Below, one piece after another: positions 28,130 through 38,244 of a stretch of DNA of 64,000 nt. Source of the DNA: Paracoccaceae bacterium (lineage in GTDB: Bacteria > Pseudomonadota > Alphaproteobacteria > Rhodobacterales > Rhodobacteraceae); assembly GCA_027489375.1 (NCBI GenBank), contig JAIXZW010000013.1, forward strand, positions 310,001 to 374,000, in the 5' to 3' direction. The translations under genes were made by a program, and so were the position numbers. Position 1 is the first letter of the stretch. Each line of letters begins with the position of its first letter. The notes beneath the pieces are model-generated. The model searched no databases. It was not told where the DNA came from and was given only the letters and a program-made list of their open reading frames with translations.

Positions 28130-29266
28130 ATGCGTACACGTGCCGCCGTCGCCCTTGCCCCCGGCAAGCCGCTCACCGTGATGGAGGTCAACCTTGCCGA
28201 CCCGAAAGAGGGCGAGGTTCTGGTCGAAATCAAGGCCACCGGCATCTGCCACACCGACGAATTCACCCTGTCCGGTGCCGACCCCGAAGGGCTGTTTCCG
28301 GCCATTCTGGGGCATGAGGGCGCGGGCGTCGTCATCGCCGTGGGTCCGGGTGTCAAAACCCTGAAACCGGGCGACCACGTGATCCCGCTCTACACCCCCG
28401 AATGCCGCGAATGCCCGTCCTGCCTTTCGCAGAAGACCAACCTCTGCACCGCCATCCGCGCGACCCAAGGGCAGGGGCTGATGCCCGACGGCACCACCCG
28501 TTTCTCGATGCTCGACGGCACCCCGATCCATCACTACATGGGCTGCTCCACCTTCGCCAACCACACGGTCGTGCCGGAAATCGCGCTGGCCAAGGTCCGC
28601 GATGACGCCCCCTTCGACAAGATCTGCTACATCGGCTGCGGTGTGACCACCGGCATCGGTGCGGTGCTGAACACCGCCAAGGTGGAAATCGGCGCGAAAG
28701 CGGTGGTGTTCGGCCTCGGCGGCATCGGCCTCAACGTGATCCAAGGGCTGAAGATGGCCGGCGCCGACATGATCATCGGCGTGGACATCAACGACGACAA
28801 AAAGGAATGGGGCGAACGCTTCGGCATGACCCATTTCGTCAACCCCAAGAAACTGGCCGAAGGCGCATCGGTCGTGCAAACCATCGTCGACCTGACCAAG
28901 ACCCCCTTCGACAAGATCGGCGGCGCTGACTACTCCTTCGACTGCACGGGCAACGTCAAGGTGATGCGCGACGCGCTCGAATGCACCCACCGCGGTTGGG
29001 GCCAGTCGATCATCATCGGCGTCGCCCCCGCAGGCGCGACCATCGAAACCCGCCCCTTCCAGCTTGTGACGGGCCGCGTCTGGAAAGGCACAGCCTTCGG
29101 CGGCGCGCGCGGCCGGACGGACGTGCCGAAAATCGTCGACTGGTATATGGACGGCAAGATCGAGATCGACCCCATGATCACCCACATCCTGCCGCTCGAA
29201 CGCATCAACGAAGGCTTCGACCTGATGCACAAGGGCGAGTCGATCCGCTCGGTCGTGGTCTACTGA
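28130..29266 (+). CDS. S-(hydroxymethyl)glutathione dehydrogenase / class III alcohol dehydrogenase
   Basis: RAAVALAPGKPLTVMEVNLADPKEGEVLVEIKATGICHTDEFTLSG; CRECPSCLSQKTNLCTAIRATQGQGLMPDGTTRFS. Confidence 0.95.
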   Translation: MRTRAAVALAPGKPLTVMEVNLADPKEGEVLVEIKATGICHTDEFTLSGADPEGLFPAILGHEGAGVVIAVGPGVKTLKPGDHVIPLYTPECRECPSCLSQKTNLCTAIRATQGQGLMPDGTTRFSMLDGTPIHHYMGCSTFANHTVVPEIALAKVRDDAPFDKICYIGCGVTTGIGAVLNTAKVEIGAKAVVFGLGGIGLNVIQGLKMAGADMIIGVDINDDKKEWGERFGMTHFVNPKKLAEGASVVQTIVDLTKTPFDKIGGADYSFDCTGNVKVMRDALECTHRGWGQSIIIGVAPAGATIETRPFQLVTGRVWKGTAFGGARGRTDVPKIVDWYMDGKIEIDPMITHILPLERINEGFDLMHKGESIRSVVVY

Positions 29267-29293
29267 CCCCCGCGCCACAGGCCGCACAAAGGA

Positions 29294-29323
29294 AAGCTGC
29301 GCGGTCCCCCGCGCAGCTTTTTT
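29294..29323 (+). terminator. Intrinsic terminator after the formaldehyde dehydrogenase gene
   Basis: AAGCTGCGCGG/CCGCGCAGCTT 11-bp stem plus TTTTTT. Confidence 0.88.
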
Positions 29324-29474
29324 CGTTGAGCGCTACCCTCGTAGATAGATCGCCCTCCTCCGTTTGGAAGGGGTTGGGGCCGGACGCCTGACCCGACCGA
29401 CCCCTCCCCTCTCCCCTCCCACAAGGGGAGGGGAAGCGCTTCATCTTTCAGCGTAGCCCTAGCCCAACAGCCCC

Positions 29475-30311
29475 TTAAGGCCGGTTCACATCCCGCTCGG
29501 TCAATCCCGTCGCGTCGATGTCCTCATCCTCATCCGCCAACCCGCGCTCCACCTCGTCCCGCTCTTCCTCAAGCCGCGCGGTTTCCGACACGGGTTCTTC
29601 CACGACATAAGACCGCACGCGCACCCGCCCGTGGCTCGTGTCGCGCTTGCCCACGCGCGGCCGTTCCTCGACCACGGGCAACGTCTCGTCGTCATCCCCC
29701 GTCAGGCTGTCCGACACCGCCATACCGCCCGCGCCAAGGGCCGCACCGCTCAGCCCCGAACGTCCCGCGCCCGCCACATCCGACCCGATGCCCGACGCAT
29801 CAGACCCGCTTTCGCCGACCGACCCATAGCCCGTGCCAAACCCGACCCCCGCCGACCCCGAGCGGCCAAGGTTCTCGTCCCGCAGGCGCCCCGTCCAGCC
29901 CTCGGCCCGCCAGCTTGCGGCGCGCTCGTCGATATCGACCGCCCCCGCATCCTCCAACGCGTCCATCACCATGTCATGCATTTCCGACGCCAACCCCGTC
30001 GCCGTCACCAGATACCCGCCCCGCGACAGACCCTCGGCAAAGGTATCGCGGTCCTCGTCGGGAAAGAGGAAATCGCCAAGCCGTTCGAAGAAGCCGCGCG
30101 TATCGGGCGCGTCGCTGCCCGCATCCGACAGACCCGCGCCGCCCGACCCCTGCGTCACCTGCACCTGCCCGTCACCAAGGCCAAGCGCCCGAAGCCGCTC
30201 TGCCGCGCTCTCCGCCTCGTCGCGGCTGTCGAAGAAGCCGGTGACGGTCGTCATCTTGGCCGAACCAAGCAGGCCCGTATTGCCAACACCCGTGTTGCTA
30301 TAGTCGCTCAT
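29475..30311 (-). CDS. General stress protein 17M-like N-terminus with YsnF/AvaK (DUF2382)-like C-terminus
   Basis: TTVTGFFDSRDEAESAAERLRALGLGDGQVQV; LPVVEERPRVGKRDTSHGRVRVRSYVVEEPVSE. Confidence 0.75.
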   Translation of the reverse strand: MSDYSNTGVGNTGLLGSAKMTTVTGFFDSRDEAESAAERLRALGLGDGQVQVTQGSGGAGLSDAGSDAPDTRGFFERLGDFLFPDEDRDTFAEGLSRGGYLVTATGLASEMHDMVMDALEDAGAVDIDERAASWRAEGWTGRLRDENLGRSGSAGVGFGTGYGSVGESGSDASGIGSDVAGAGRSGLSGAALGAGGMAVSDSLTGDDDETLPVVEERPRVGKRDTSHGRVRVRSYVVEEPVSETARLEEERDEVERGLADEDEDIDATGLTERDVNRP

Positions 30312-30530
30312 CGTCATCATCCTCGCTTGTTTCAATCCGTTCGATCACCGCCCGCTGCCGCCGCAGCGGCAGGGTCGTGTCGACCTGCTCCGTCCCGGCC
30401 ACACGCCGCAGATGCACCTCTTCGCGCAGCACCAACCGCCGCTCGACGACCAGCACCTCCTCGACCACGGGCAGGATCGTCCTGCATCGGTATCCCGCTC
30501 ATGGCTCAGGGCCAGTGAACCCCCGCCGCC
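30298..30530 (-). pseudogene. Short DUF2382-like ORF, possibly truncated or frameshifted
   Basis: Minus frame ILPVVEEVLVVERRLVLREEVHLRRVAGTEQVDTTLPLRRQRAVIERIETSEDDDDERL*; upstream in another frame GGGGSGGGGSLALSHERDTDAG. Longest likely ORF from GTG at 30468. Confidence 0.5.
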
Positions 30531-30654
30531 TGAACCCCCGCCACCAGCACGGGTTCCGGCCCGCCGCCCCCCGTCGCGGCCAACCTTGCACGGGGGCAAC
30601 TTTGCCCGACCCGCAGGACAGTCTTTCCCCCACCGCCGCTTTCGGGCACAACGG

Positions 30655-30692
30655 CCTGAACCTTGTTTAAGGACCTGAACCTTGTTTAAGGA
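30655..30692 (+). repeat. Perfect 19-bp tandem duplication at the NYN gene RBS
   Basis: CCTGAACCTTGTTTAAGGA twice (30655-30673, 30674-30692). Confidence 0.9.
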
Positions 30693-30698
30693 AACGTG

Positions 30699-31484
30699 AT
30701 GCCCGAAGCCCGCGCCCCCCGCCTCGCCGTGCTGATCGACGCCGACAACGTCCCCTCCAGCCATGCCGAAGCCATCTTCGAGGAAATCGCCAGCCTTGGC
30801 GAAGCCTCGGTCCGGCGCATCTATGGCGACTGGTCGTCGCAGCGCCTTGCGGGCTGGGCGAAAAAGGTGGCCTCGCTCGGCCTCGTCGCCGACCAGCAGT
30901 TTTCCAACACCAAGGGCAAGAACGCCTCGGACATCGGCCTTGTCATCGCGGCGATGGATTTCCTCCATTCGGGCCTCTTCGACGGCTTCGTCCTCGTCTC
31001 CTCCGACAGCGACTTCACCCGCCTCGCCGCCCGGATCCGCGAACAGGGGCTGGATGTCTTCGGCATCGGTGAACGAAAGACCCCCGAAGCCTTCCGCATG
31101 GCCTGCAAACGCTTCATCTATGTTGAAAACCTTGGCCAGACCGACGAACCGATCACCAAGCCGCCCGAACCTGTCATCAGTGGCGCAAAGACACCGGCAC
31201 CGCCGGCCACCGTCTCCGAGACCGCGCCCAAGCCGCAGCAAGGCACCCCGAAAGATCCGCCCAGCAAGTGTATTCCGCTGATCCTTCGCGCCATGCAGTC
31301 GATCGACCCCGAAGGCGACTGGTATTCTCTGGGCCAACTCGGCCAGTTCGTGACGCAAGCGAACCCCGACTTCGACACCCGCACCTATGGCAGCGCCAAA
31401 CTGTCCGACCTTCTCCCCCGCACGGGACGGTTTGAAATGCGCAAGGGACCGAACGGAAACCTTCAGGTCCGCGACCGCGCCTGA
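30699..31484 (+). CDS. NYN domain (LabA/DUF88) protein with C-terminal OST-HTH/LOTUS domain
   Basis: RLAVLIDADNVPSSHAEAIFEEIASLGEASVRRIYGDW; SDIGLVIAAMDFLHSGLFDGFVLVSSDSDFTRLAARIREQG. Alternative GTG start 30696. Confidence 0.9.
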   Translation: MPEARAPRLAVLIDADNVPSSHAEAIFEEIASLGEASVRRIYGDWSSQRLAGWAKKVASLGLVADQQFSNTKGKNASDIGLVIAAMDFLHSGLFDGFVLVSSDSDFTRLAARIREQGLDVFGIGERKTPEAFRMACKRFIYVENLGQTDEPITKPPEPVISGAKTPAPPATVSETAPKPQQGTPKDPPSKCIPLILRAMQSIDPEGDWYSLGQLGQFVTQANPDFDTRTYGSAKLSDLLPRTGRFEMRKGPNGNLQVRDRA

Positions 31485-31543
31485 CACCCTGTCCTTTCCT
31501 CTCAAAAGACGGTATCGTAACGATAATTACCGGAGTTCCCCCG

Positions 31544-32587
31544 ATGCAGATCGAACTTGGCCTCGACACCTTTGGCGACACCTCCCTCGGCGCGGATGGC
31601 ACACTGAAACCGCATGACGCGGTGCTGCGCGACGTGGTGGAACAGGGCGTTCTTGCCGATCAGGTCGGCGTGCATTTCCTCGGCTTGGGCGAACACCACC
31701 GCACCGATTTCGCGATCTCCTCGCCCGAAGTCGTGCTTGGGGCCATTGCCGCCCGCACCAGCCGCATCCGCCTCGGCTCTGCCGTCACCGTTTTGTCTTC
31801 GGACGATCCCGTCCGTGTTTTCCAGCGTTTTTCCACGCTCAACGCCATTTCCAACGGACGGGCCGAGGTGATCCTCGGTCGCGGCTCCTTCACCGAAAGC
31901 TTTCCGCTCTTCGGCTACGCGCTCGACGATTACGAACTGCTTTTCGAAGAGAAGCTCGACCTCTTCACCCACCTGATCCGCGACCGCAGCGTCACATGGT
32001 CGGGCCAGACCCGCGCGCCCTTGGCCGCGCAACAGGTCTTCCCGCTTTTGGGCGACGGGATGCAGGTCTGGGTCGGCGTCGGCGGCAGCCCCGAATCGGT
32101 TGTCCGCGTGGTGCGGCAGGATTTGCAGATGATGCTCGCCATCATCGGCGGCGACCCGCGCCGCTTCAAACCCTATGTCGAACTCTATCACCGCGCCTGC
32201 GCCCAGCTTGGCCGCAGCGCCAAACCCATCGGCGTCCACTCTCCCGGCCATGTCGCCGCCACCGACGACCTCGCCGCCGAACAGCTTTGGCCGCATTACA
32301 AGGCGATGTTCGACCGGATCGGCGCTGAACGCGGCTGGCCGCCCGTCACATCCGACCGCTTCCGGGCGGAAATCACCGACGGGTCCCTTTACGTCGGCTC
32401 GCCCGAAACCGTGGCCCGCAAGATTGCCTCCACAATGAAGACGCTCGGCGTCACGCGGTTCGACATGAAATATGCCACCGGCCCGATGCAGCACGGTGTC
32501 CTGATGGAAGGCATCCGTCTTTACGGCGAAAAGGTCATTCCGGTCGTGCGCGACCTTCTGGCCAATATGACCATCGCCGCGCAGTGA
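31544..32587 (+). CDS. LLM-class flavin-dependent oxidoreductase
   Basis: MQIELGLDTFGD...FLGLGEHHRTDFAISSPEVVLGAIAARTSRIRLGSAVTVLSSDDPVRVFQRFSTLNAISNGR. Confidence 0.92.
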   Translation: MQIELGLDTFGDTSLGADGTLKPHDAVLRDVVEQGVLADQVGVHFLGLGEHHRTDFAISSPEVVLGAIAARTSRIRLGSAVTVLSSDDPVRVFQRFSTLNAISNGRAEVILGRGSFTESFPLFGYALDDYELLFEEKLDLFTHLIRDRSVTWSGQTRAPLAAQQVFPLLGDGMQVWVGVGGSPESVVRVVRQDLQMMLAIIGGDPRRFKPYVELYHRACAQLGRSAKPIGVHSPGHVAATDDLAAEQLWPHYKAMFDRIGAERGWPPVTSDRFRAEITDGSLYVGSPETVARKIASTMKTLGVTRFDMKYATGPMQHGVLMEGIRLYGEKVIPVVRDLLANMTIAAQ

Positions 32588-33064
32588 TCAGGACAGATAG
32601 GGCCGGAACGCAGCCACGACCTCGGCATAGACATCGCGCTTGAAGGGGACGATGGCCGCGACCATCTCGTCGGCACCGATCCAGCGCCAACGGCTGAATT
32701 CGGGGTGTTCGCTGTCGATGCGCACCTGATCATCCGTGCCAAGGAAGCGGAACAGGAACCACTTCTGCCGCTGCCCCCGATACTTGCCGCCCCAGACCTT
32801 GCCCAAAAGCTCGGGCGGGAGGTCGTAAGTCACCCAATCTTCGGTCTTGGCGACGAACTCCACCAGATCGGCGGTGACACCCGTCTCTTCCCACAACTCG
32901 CGCAGCGCCGCCTCGCGCGGCTTCTCGCCCTCGTCGATCCCGCCTTGCGGCATCTGCCACGCGGCGGCGGTCGAATCGAGACGCTGACCGGCGAAAATCT
33001 CGCCGGCCGCGTTGATCAGCATCACCCCCACGCAGGGACGGTAGGGCAGGTCTTCGGCCTTCAT
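32588..33064 (-). CDS. rppH: RNA pyrophosphohydrolase (Nudix)
   Basis: [46 protein letters not shown] Nudix box. Confidence 0.93.
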   Translation of the reverse strand: MKAEDLPYRPCVGVMLINAAGEIFAGQRLDSTAAAWQMPQGGIDEGEKPREAALRELWEETGVTADLVEFVAKTEDWVTYDLPPELLGKVWGGKYRGQRQKWFLFRFLGTDDQVRIDSEHPEFSRWRWIGADEMVAAIVPFKRDVYAEVVAAFRPYLS

Positions 33065-34410
33065 CAGGGCTGCTGCGCCAGATTGACGGTCGACAACCCG
33101 TGGATGATGTCCACGGCATAGGCCAACTGGTAATCCTCGTCCCGCAGCTTGGCCGATTCCTCGACCTTGGCGCGTTCCTCTTCCAGCTGCTTCTTCTCGT
33201 CCTCGGTCATCGAGTCGTTCGACAGGATGCCGCGCAGATCGGCTTCGGACCGGCCACCCTGTGCGTTCTCCTCCAGCTTCGGATCGGTCGCGGGGTCGAC
33301 AGGGCGCGGCTGGTTCACCACGATATCGGGCATCACGCCCAAAGCCTGGATCGAGCGGCCCGAAGGCGTGTAATACCGTGCCGTGGTCAGACGCATGGCA
33401 CCCTGCCCGCGCAGCGGCACCACCGTCTGCACCGACCCTTTGCCAAAGCTCTTCGTGCCCACGACGATGGCGCGGTGATGGTCCTGCAACGCCCCCGTCA
33501 CGATTTCCGAAGCACTGGCCGACCCGCCGTTGATCAGCACGACCACGGGCTTGCCACCCGCCAAGTCGCCCGGCGTCGCGTTGAACCGCTCGCCGTCCTT
33601 GGGGTTGCGGCCACGGGTCGAAACGATCTCGCCCTTTTCAAGGAAGGCGTCCGAGACGTTGATCGCCTCGGTCAGCAAGCCGCCGGGGTTGTTGCGCAGG
33701 TCGATGACGAAGCCTTCGACATTCTCCAGACCGCCCAGTTCTTCGACGCCCTTCTTCAACTCGGCTTCAAGCCCCGGCGTGGTCTGGTCGTTAAAGGTGG
33801 AAATCCGCAGAACCACCGTCCTGCTGATCACGCGCCCCTTTACCGCCGTCACCTTGATCGTGTCGCGGATCAGCGACACATCGAACGGATCGGGCGTGCC
33901 CTCGCGCTGGATGGTCAGGATGATCTCGGACCCGACCGGCCCGCGCATCTTGTCCACCGCCTCGTCGAGCGTAAGGCCGAGCGTGCTTTCCCCGTCGACG
34001 GCGGTGATGAAATCGCCCGCCTTGATCCCCGCCTTGTCCGCAGGCGTATCATCCATCGGCGAGACGACCTTGATGAAGCCCTCTTCCTGCGTCACCTCGA
34101 TGCCAAGCCCGCCGAATTCGCCCCGCGTCTGCACCTGCATGTCGGCGAAATCGTCCGGCGCCATATAGCTCGAATGCGGATCGAGCGAGGTGAGCATGCC
34201 GTTGATCGCGGCCTGTATCAGCTTCTCGCTATCCGTCTCTTCCACGTATTGCGCACGGATGCGTTCGAAGATGTCGCCGAACAGGTCAAGCTGCTCATAA
34301 ACCGTGGTCGTCTTCTTGGCTTCCTGCGCCAGCAGCGGACCCGCGATCTGCGTGGTCAAAAGCGCCCCCGCCACGGTGCCGCCAAGGGCGGCCATCACGA
34401 ACTTCTTCAT
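33064..34410 (-). CDS. ctpA: S41 family carboxyl-terminal processing protease
   Basis: PDZ plus [35 protein letters not shown] catalytic region. Confidence 0.95.
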   Translation of the reverse strand: MKKFVMAALGGTVAGALLTTQIAGPLLAQEAKKTTTVYEQLDLFGDIFERIRAQYVEETDSEKLIQAAINGMLTSLDPHSSYMAPDDFADMQVQTRGEFGGLGIEVTQEEGFIKVVSPMDDTPADKAGIKAGDFITAVDGESTLGLTLDEAVDKMRGPVGSEIILTIQREGTPDPFDVSLIRDTIKVTAVKGRVISRTVVLRISTFNDQTTPGLEAELKKGVEELGGLENVEGFVIDLRNNPGGLLTEAINVSDAFLEKGEIVSTRGRNPKDGERFNATPGDLAGGKPVVVLINGGSASASEIVTGALQDHHRAIVVGTKSFGKGSVQTVVPLRGQGAMRLTTARYYTPSGRSIQALGVMPDIVVNQPRPVDPATDPKLEENAQGGRSEADLRGILSNDSMTEDEKKQLEEERAKVEESAKLRDEDYQLAYAVDIIHGLSTVNLAQQP

Positions 34411-34416
34411 ACGCCT

Positions 34417-35526
34417 TCAATCCCTTCCTTCGGCGAACCACTCGGACGGGTCCACCGGTTCGGCCCTCTGCCGCACTTCAATATAAAGCGTTTCCGTCTC
34501 GGCTGCGCCACCACCTTCTTCGGAAACCGTCAGAAGATCCGCCAACCGGGGGTCGGCCCCGCCCATAAGCCCCACCGGCGCGCCGGCATCGACCACTTCG
34601 CCAACCTCTCCATACACCGCATCGAGGCCGGCAAGCACCATCAGATACCCGCCCCCCGGTTCAAGGATGATCACATTTCCGTAGTCGAGCAACGGCCCGC
34701 GATAGCGGATCGTCGAAGGCCACGGCGCCGTCACCAGCGCCCTCGGCCGCGCCGCAACCGTCAGCCCGGGCCGTACGATGCCCTTGGCATCCGCCTCGCC
34801 AAAGCGCCGCAGCACCGTTCCCAGCACGGGCATCGGCAAGCGGCCCTTGGCGGTGATGAAGTAATTCTCGTCATCCTCGGCGGGCCGCAACCCGTGGGCA
34901 AAGGCATCCAGCGTATCGGCGCTCTCCAAAAGGCCACGCAGCTTTTCGGGGTCTTCGGTGAATTTCACCGGCAACTCCGTCCGCTCCGAAATCGCCTTCG
35001 ACAGCTCCGACCGCGCGCCCTGCGCCGCCGCCAACCCCTTCGACAGCGTCTCGCCTGCCGCCACCTGCAACTCGCGCAGGTCGCGCAATTCCTCCAACTC
35101 GCCCTTCAGACGCATCGCCTCGCCCTGCAGTGCGGGTGTCACATCGGCCAGCATCATGCCCGACCGCGCCGTGCCCAATGGCCCCGACGGATGCAAGAGC
35201 AGCAGCGGCCCGGGTTCGGCCTCCAACTGCGCCAGAACGCCCACAAGCTGCGCGATCTTTTCCCGTTGCGCGTTGAACTGCAAATTCAGCGCCGTCTCGC
35301 GCAGCGAGGCCTGCCGCAACGCCTCGCGCAAGACGCCAAGCCCGTCCTCATAGGCGCGGATCGTCTGCGTCAGCGCCTTCACACGGTCCTTGGCCCCGTC
35401 CGCCTGCTCCAGTGCCGAAACCGCCCGCTGCAAATCCTCGGCCGCCGCATTGGCCTGATCGGCCACGCTTTGCGCCGCAACCGGCTGCGCCAGAACCAGA
35501 CAAAGGCAGACGACCAGACCCTTCAT
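34417..35526 (-). CDS. EnvC-like murein hydrolase activator (M23 fold, coiled coil)
   Basis: Signal peptide MKGLVVCLCLVLAQPVAAQ, coiled coil, LDYGNVIILEPGGGYLMVLAGLDAVYGEVGEVVDAGAPVGLMG. Confidence 0.88.
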   Translation of the reverse strand: MKGLVVCLCLVLAQPVAAQSVADQANAAAEDLQRAVSALEQADGAKDRVKALTQTIRAYEDGLGVLREALRQASLRETALNLQFNAQREKIAQLVGVLAQLEAEPGPLLLLHPSGPLGTARSGMMLADVTPALQGEAMRLKGELEELRDLRELQVAAGETLSKGLAAAQGARSELSKAISERTELPVKFTEDPEKLRGLLESADTLDAFAHGLRPAEDDENYFITAKGRLPMPVLGTVLRRFGEADAKGIVRPGLTVAARPRALVTAPWPSTIRYRGPLLDYGNVIILEPGGGYLMVLAGLDAVYGEVGEVVDAGAPVGLMGGADPRLADLLTVSEEGGGAAETETLYIEVRQRAEPVDPSEWFAEGRD

Positions 35527-37040
35527 GCGATCAGGCTGCGTCCGGTCATCTCGGGCGGCAATTCCAGCCCCATCAGCCCAAGGATCGTGGGCGCAAGGTC
35601 CGACAACCGCCCCGCCCGCAACGTGGCCCCCGCAGGCCCGCCGAACAGGATCACCGGCACGGGGTTGGTCGTATGCGCGGTATGCGGCCCGCCCGTCACG
35701 GGGTCGATCATCACCTCGCAATTGCCGTGATCGGCACAGACGACCATCGCCCCGCCCCGCGCCTCCAAAGCCGCCATCGCACGGCCCAGCCCCTTGTCCA
35801 CCGCCTCGCAAGCCTTGATCGCCGCGCCAAGGTCGCCCGTATGCCCCACCATATCGGGGTTGGCGAAATTGACGACGATCAGGTCATAGCCATGTTCGAT
35901 CGCCCCCACCAACTCATCCGCCACCTCGCCCGCGCTCATCTCGGGCTGCAGATCATAGGTCGCAACCTTCGGCGATTTCGGCATCGCCCGCGCCTCGCCC
36001 TCGAACGGCACCTCGCGGCCCCCGTTCAGAAAGAACGTCACATGCGGATATTTCTCCGTCTCGGCCAAACGGAACTGCGTCCGCCCCGCCTTCGCCACCC
36101 ATTCGCCCAAGGTGTTCGGGATCGACCGCTTCGGATAGGCCGTCGCCATATAGGCGTTATGACGGTCCGAATACTCCACCATCCCCAACAGCGCCGCCCA
36201 AGCCGGGCGCTTGCCCGTCTCGAACTCCGCGAAATCGGGGTCCGCCAGCGCCGCCAGAATCTCGCGCGCACGGTCGGCACGGAAATTCAGGCAGAAGAAT
36301 CCGTCCCCGTCCTTGGCCCCCGCGTAGCCCCCGATCACGCTCGGCGCCACGAATTCATCCGTCTCGCCCTTGGCATAGGATGCCGCAACGGCAGCCCCCG
36401 CATCGGATGCCGCCTCGCCCTCGCCCCGCACCATCGCGGCAAAGGCGCGGCCCACGCGCTCCCAGCGGTTGTCGCGGTCCATCGCCCAATAGCGTCCGAT
36501 CACCGTCGCCACCTTGGCCCCCGCAGGCATCCCCGCCTGCAACTCGGCCACGAACCCCGCCGCGGAACTCGGCGCCACATCCCGTCCGTCGGTGATCGCA
36601 TGCAGCCAGACCGGCACCCCATGCGCCACGATGGCCCGCACCGCCGCCAGCACATGCGCGATATGCCCATGCACCCCGCCGTTCGACACCACCCCCATCA
36701 GATGCGCCGCCCCGCCCGTGGCCTTCAGCTTGGCCACGAATTCCAGAAGTGCCTCGTTCACCGCAAAGGACCCGTCCTCGATGGCAAGATCGATCGCGCC
36801 AAGGTCCATCGCCACCACGCGCCCCGCGCCGATGTTGGTATGCCCGACCTCGGAATTGCCCATCTGCCCCGTGGGCAACCCCACATCCGGCCCATGCGTC
36901 ACCAGCGTCGCATGCGGGCAGGTCGCCATCAGACGGTTGAAATTCGGCACATCCGCCTGCGCGGGCGCATTCCCCACCGTCGTCTCCGACAGGCCCCAAC
37001 CATCGAGGATGCAAAGAACGACGGGCTTGGGGTTGGTCAT
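35523..37040 (-). CDS. gpmI: 2,3-bisphosphoglycerate-independent phosphoglycerate mutase
   Basis: KPVVLCILDGWGLSE; VSNGGVHGHIAH; NFANPDMVGHTGDLGAAIKACEAVD; CADHGNCEVM. Confidence 0.97.
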   Translation of the reverse strand: MTNPKPVVLCILDGWGLSETTVGNAPAQADVPNFNRLMATCPHATLVTHGPDVGLPTGQMGNSEVGHTNIGAGRVVAMDLGAIDLAIEDGSFAVNEALLEFVAKLKATGGAAHLMGVVSNGGVHGHIAHVLAAVRAIVAHGVPVWLHAITDGRDVAPSSAAGFVAELQAGMPAGAKVATVIGRYWAMDRDNRWERVGRAFAAMVRGEGEAASDAGAAVAASYAKGETDEFVAPSVIGGYAGAKDGDGFFCLNFRADRAREILAALADPDFAEFETGKRPAWAALLGMVEYSDRHNAYMATAYPKRSIPNTLGEWVAKAGRTQFRLAETEKYPHVTFFLNGGREVPFEGEARAMPKSPKVATYDLQPEMSAGEVADELVGAIEHGYDLIVVNFANPDMVGHTGDLGAAIKACEAVDKGLGRAMAALEARGGAMVVCADHGNCEVMIDPVTGGPHTAHTTNPVPVILFGGPAGATLRAGRLSDLAPTILGLMGLELPPEMTGRSLIA

Positions 37041-37167
37041 GGCTTCGGTCCCTCTGGCGGCATTGCTGCCCGCTCAATACCGCCCATGACGCCGTGGGGC
37101 AACGCGCCCCACCCGCCCCGCAAAGGTTTTCAAGAAGTTTTGCAAATTTCCCCGATGGAATCCGCCG

Positions 37168-37638
37168 TCAAACCCGATGATAGGGGCTTCCCGCCAGAAT
37201 CGTCGCCGCCCGGTAAAGCTGCTCGGCCAGCATCACCCGCACCAGCATATGCGGCCAGACCATCGCGCCGAAACTGACCGAGAAATCCGCCCGCGCCCGA
37301 AGCGGGGGCGCGATCCCGTCCGCACCGCCGATTACGAAAGCCACATCCTGCCGCCCCGCATCGCGCCATTTGGCCAGCGTTTCGGCAAAATCGGGCGAAG
37401 ACATCACCCGCCCGCGCTCGTCCATCGTGACTAGCAGCGCGCCCGCAGGGATGGCGCGGGCGATCAACTCGCCCTCCGCCTCCATCCCGCCACCCTTCTT
37501 GTCCTCGACCTCATGCTCCGTCAACGGGCCAAGGCCAAGCGCCCGACCCGTCCGGTCGAAGCGGGTGACGTAATCCTCCACCAGCGTCCGCTCGGGGCCG
37601 GACCGCATCCGCCCCACGGCCACCAGATGGACGCGCAT
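37168..37638 (-). CDS. rlmH: 23S rRNA (pseudouridine1915-N3)-methyltransferase
   Basis: MRVHLVAVGRMRSGPE; VAFVIGGADGIAP; MVWPHMLVRVMLAEQLYRAATILAGSPYHR. Confidence 0.95.
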   Translation of the reverse strand: MRVHLVAVGRMRSGPERTLVEDYVTRFDRTGRALGLGPLTEHEVEDKKGGGMEAEGELIARAIPAGALLVTMDERGRVMSSPDFAETLAKWRDAGRQDVAFVIGGADGIAPPLRARADFSVSFGAMVWPHMLVRVMLAEQLYRAATILAGSPYHRV

Positions 37639-37639
37639 C

Positions 37640-38023
37640 TCAGGCGCTTGCCGCCGGAGTGCGATGGGCGTCGCCGGGAAGCCACATCTTTTCAAGCTGG
37701 TAGAAGTCGCGCACTTCGGGGCGGAAGACATGGACGATCACATCGCCCGCATCGATCAGGACCCAGTCGCCCGTCTCCTTGCCTTCCATCTTGGCCGAGA
37801 GGTGATACTCCTGCTTCAAGCGGTCGGCGAGCTTTTCCGAGATCGCCGCAACCTGACGCGACGACCGGCCCGAGCAGATGACCATGTAATCGGCCACGTC
37901 GGACCGTCCGCGCAGATCAATCTGCACGATCTCTTCGGCCTTGTCGTCGTCAAGCGAGGAAAGGACACGCGCGAGCAGCTGTTCGGCGGTAGGGGCTTCG
38001 GCACTTGCCGTGGCGGCGCTCAT
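37640..38023 (-). CDS. rsfS: Ribosome silencing factor
   Basis: DDDKAEEIVQIDLRGRSDVADYMVICSGRSSRQVAAISEKLADRLKQ; EVRDFYQLEKMW. Confidence 0.95.
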   Translation of the reverse strand: MSAATASAEAPTAEQLLARVLSSLDDDKAEEIVQIDLRGRSDVADYMVICSGRSSRQVAAISEKLADRLKQEYHLSAKMEGKETGDWVLIDAGDVIVHVFRPEVRDFYQLEKMWLPGDAHRTPAASA

Positions 38024-38244
38024 GCGCTCGGCCCTCGGCCCGACCGGCAAGCCGGTCGATGGGTCAGAATGAGACAGGACATCGTCCTCCTGGGTTGCGC
38101 GCCGATCATCCCCGGCGCAGGGGCCTGTCTTTACAAGGTAACATCGCCACAGCCATTTCTCAACGGCAGGGACAGCGTCCCGACAGAGATCGGGCGCGAT
38201 AGCGCCAAGCGCGGGAAAGTGCAAGCCGATAAGCGGAAAACGCC

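Noticed and set aside
37094-37112. GTGGGGC-AACGC-GCCCCAC stem-loop as a terminator between gpmI and rlmH
   Set aside because: No T-tract on either strand and only 7 bp in GC-rich DNA; not supportable
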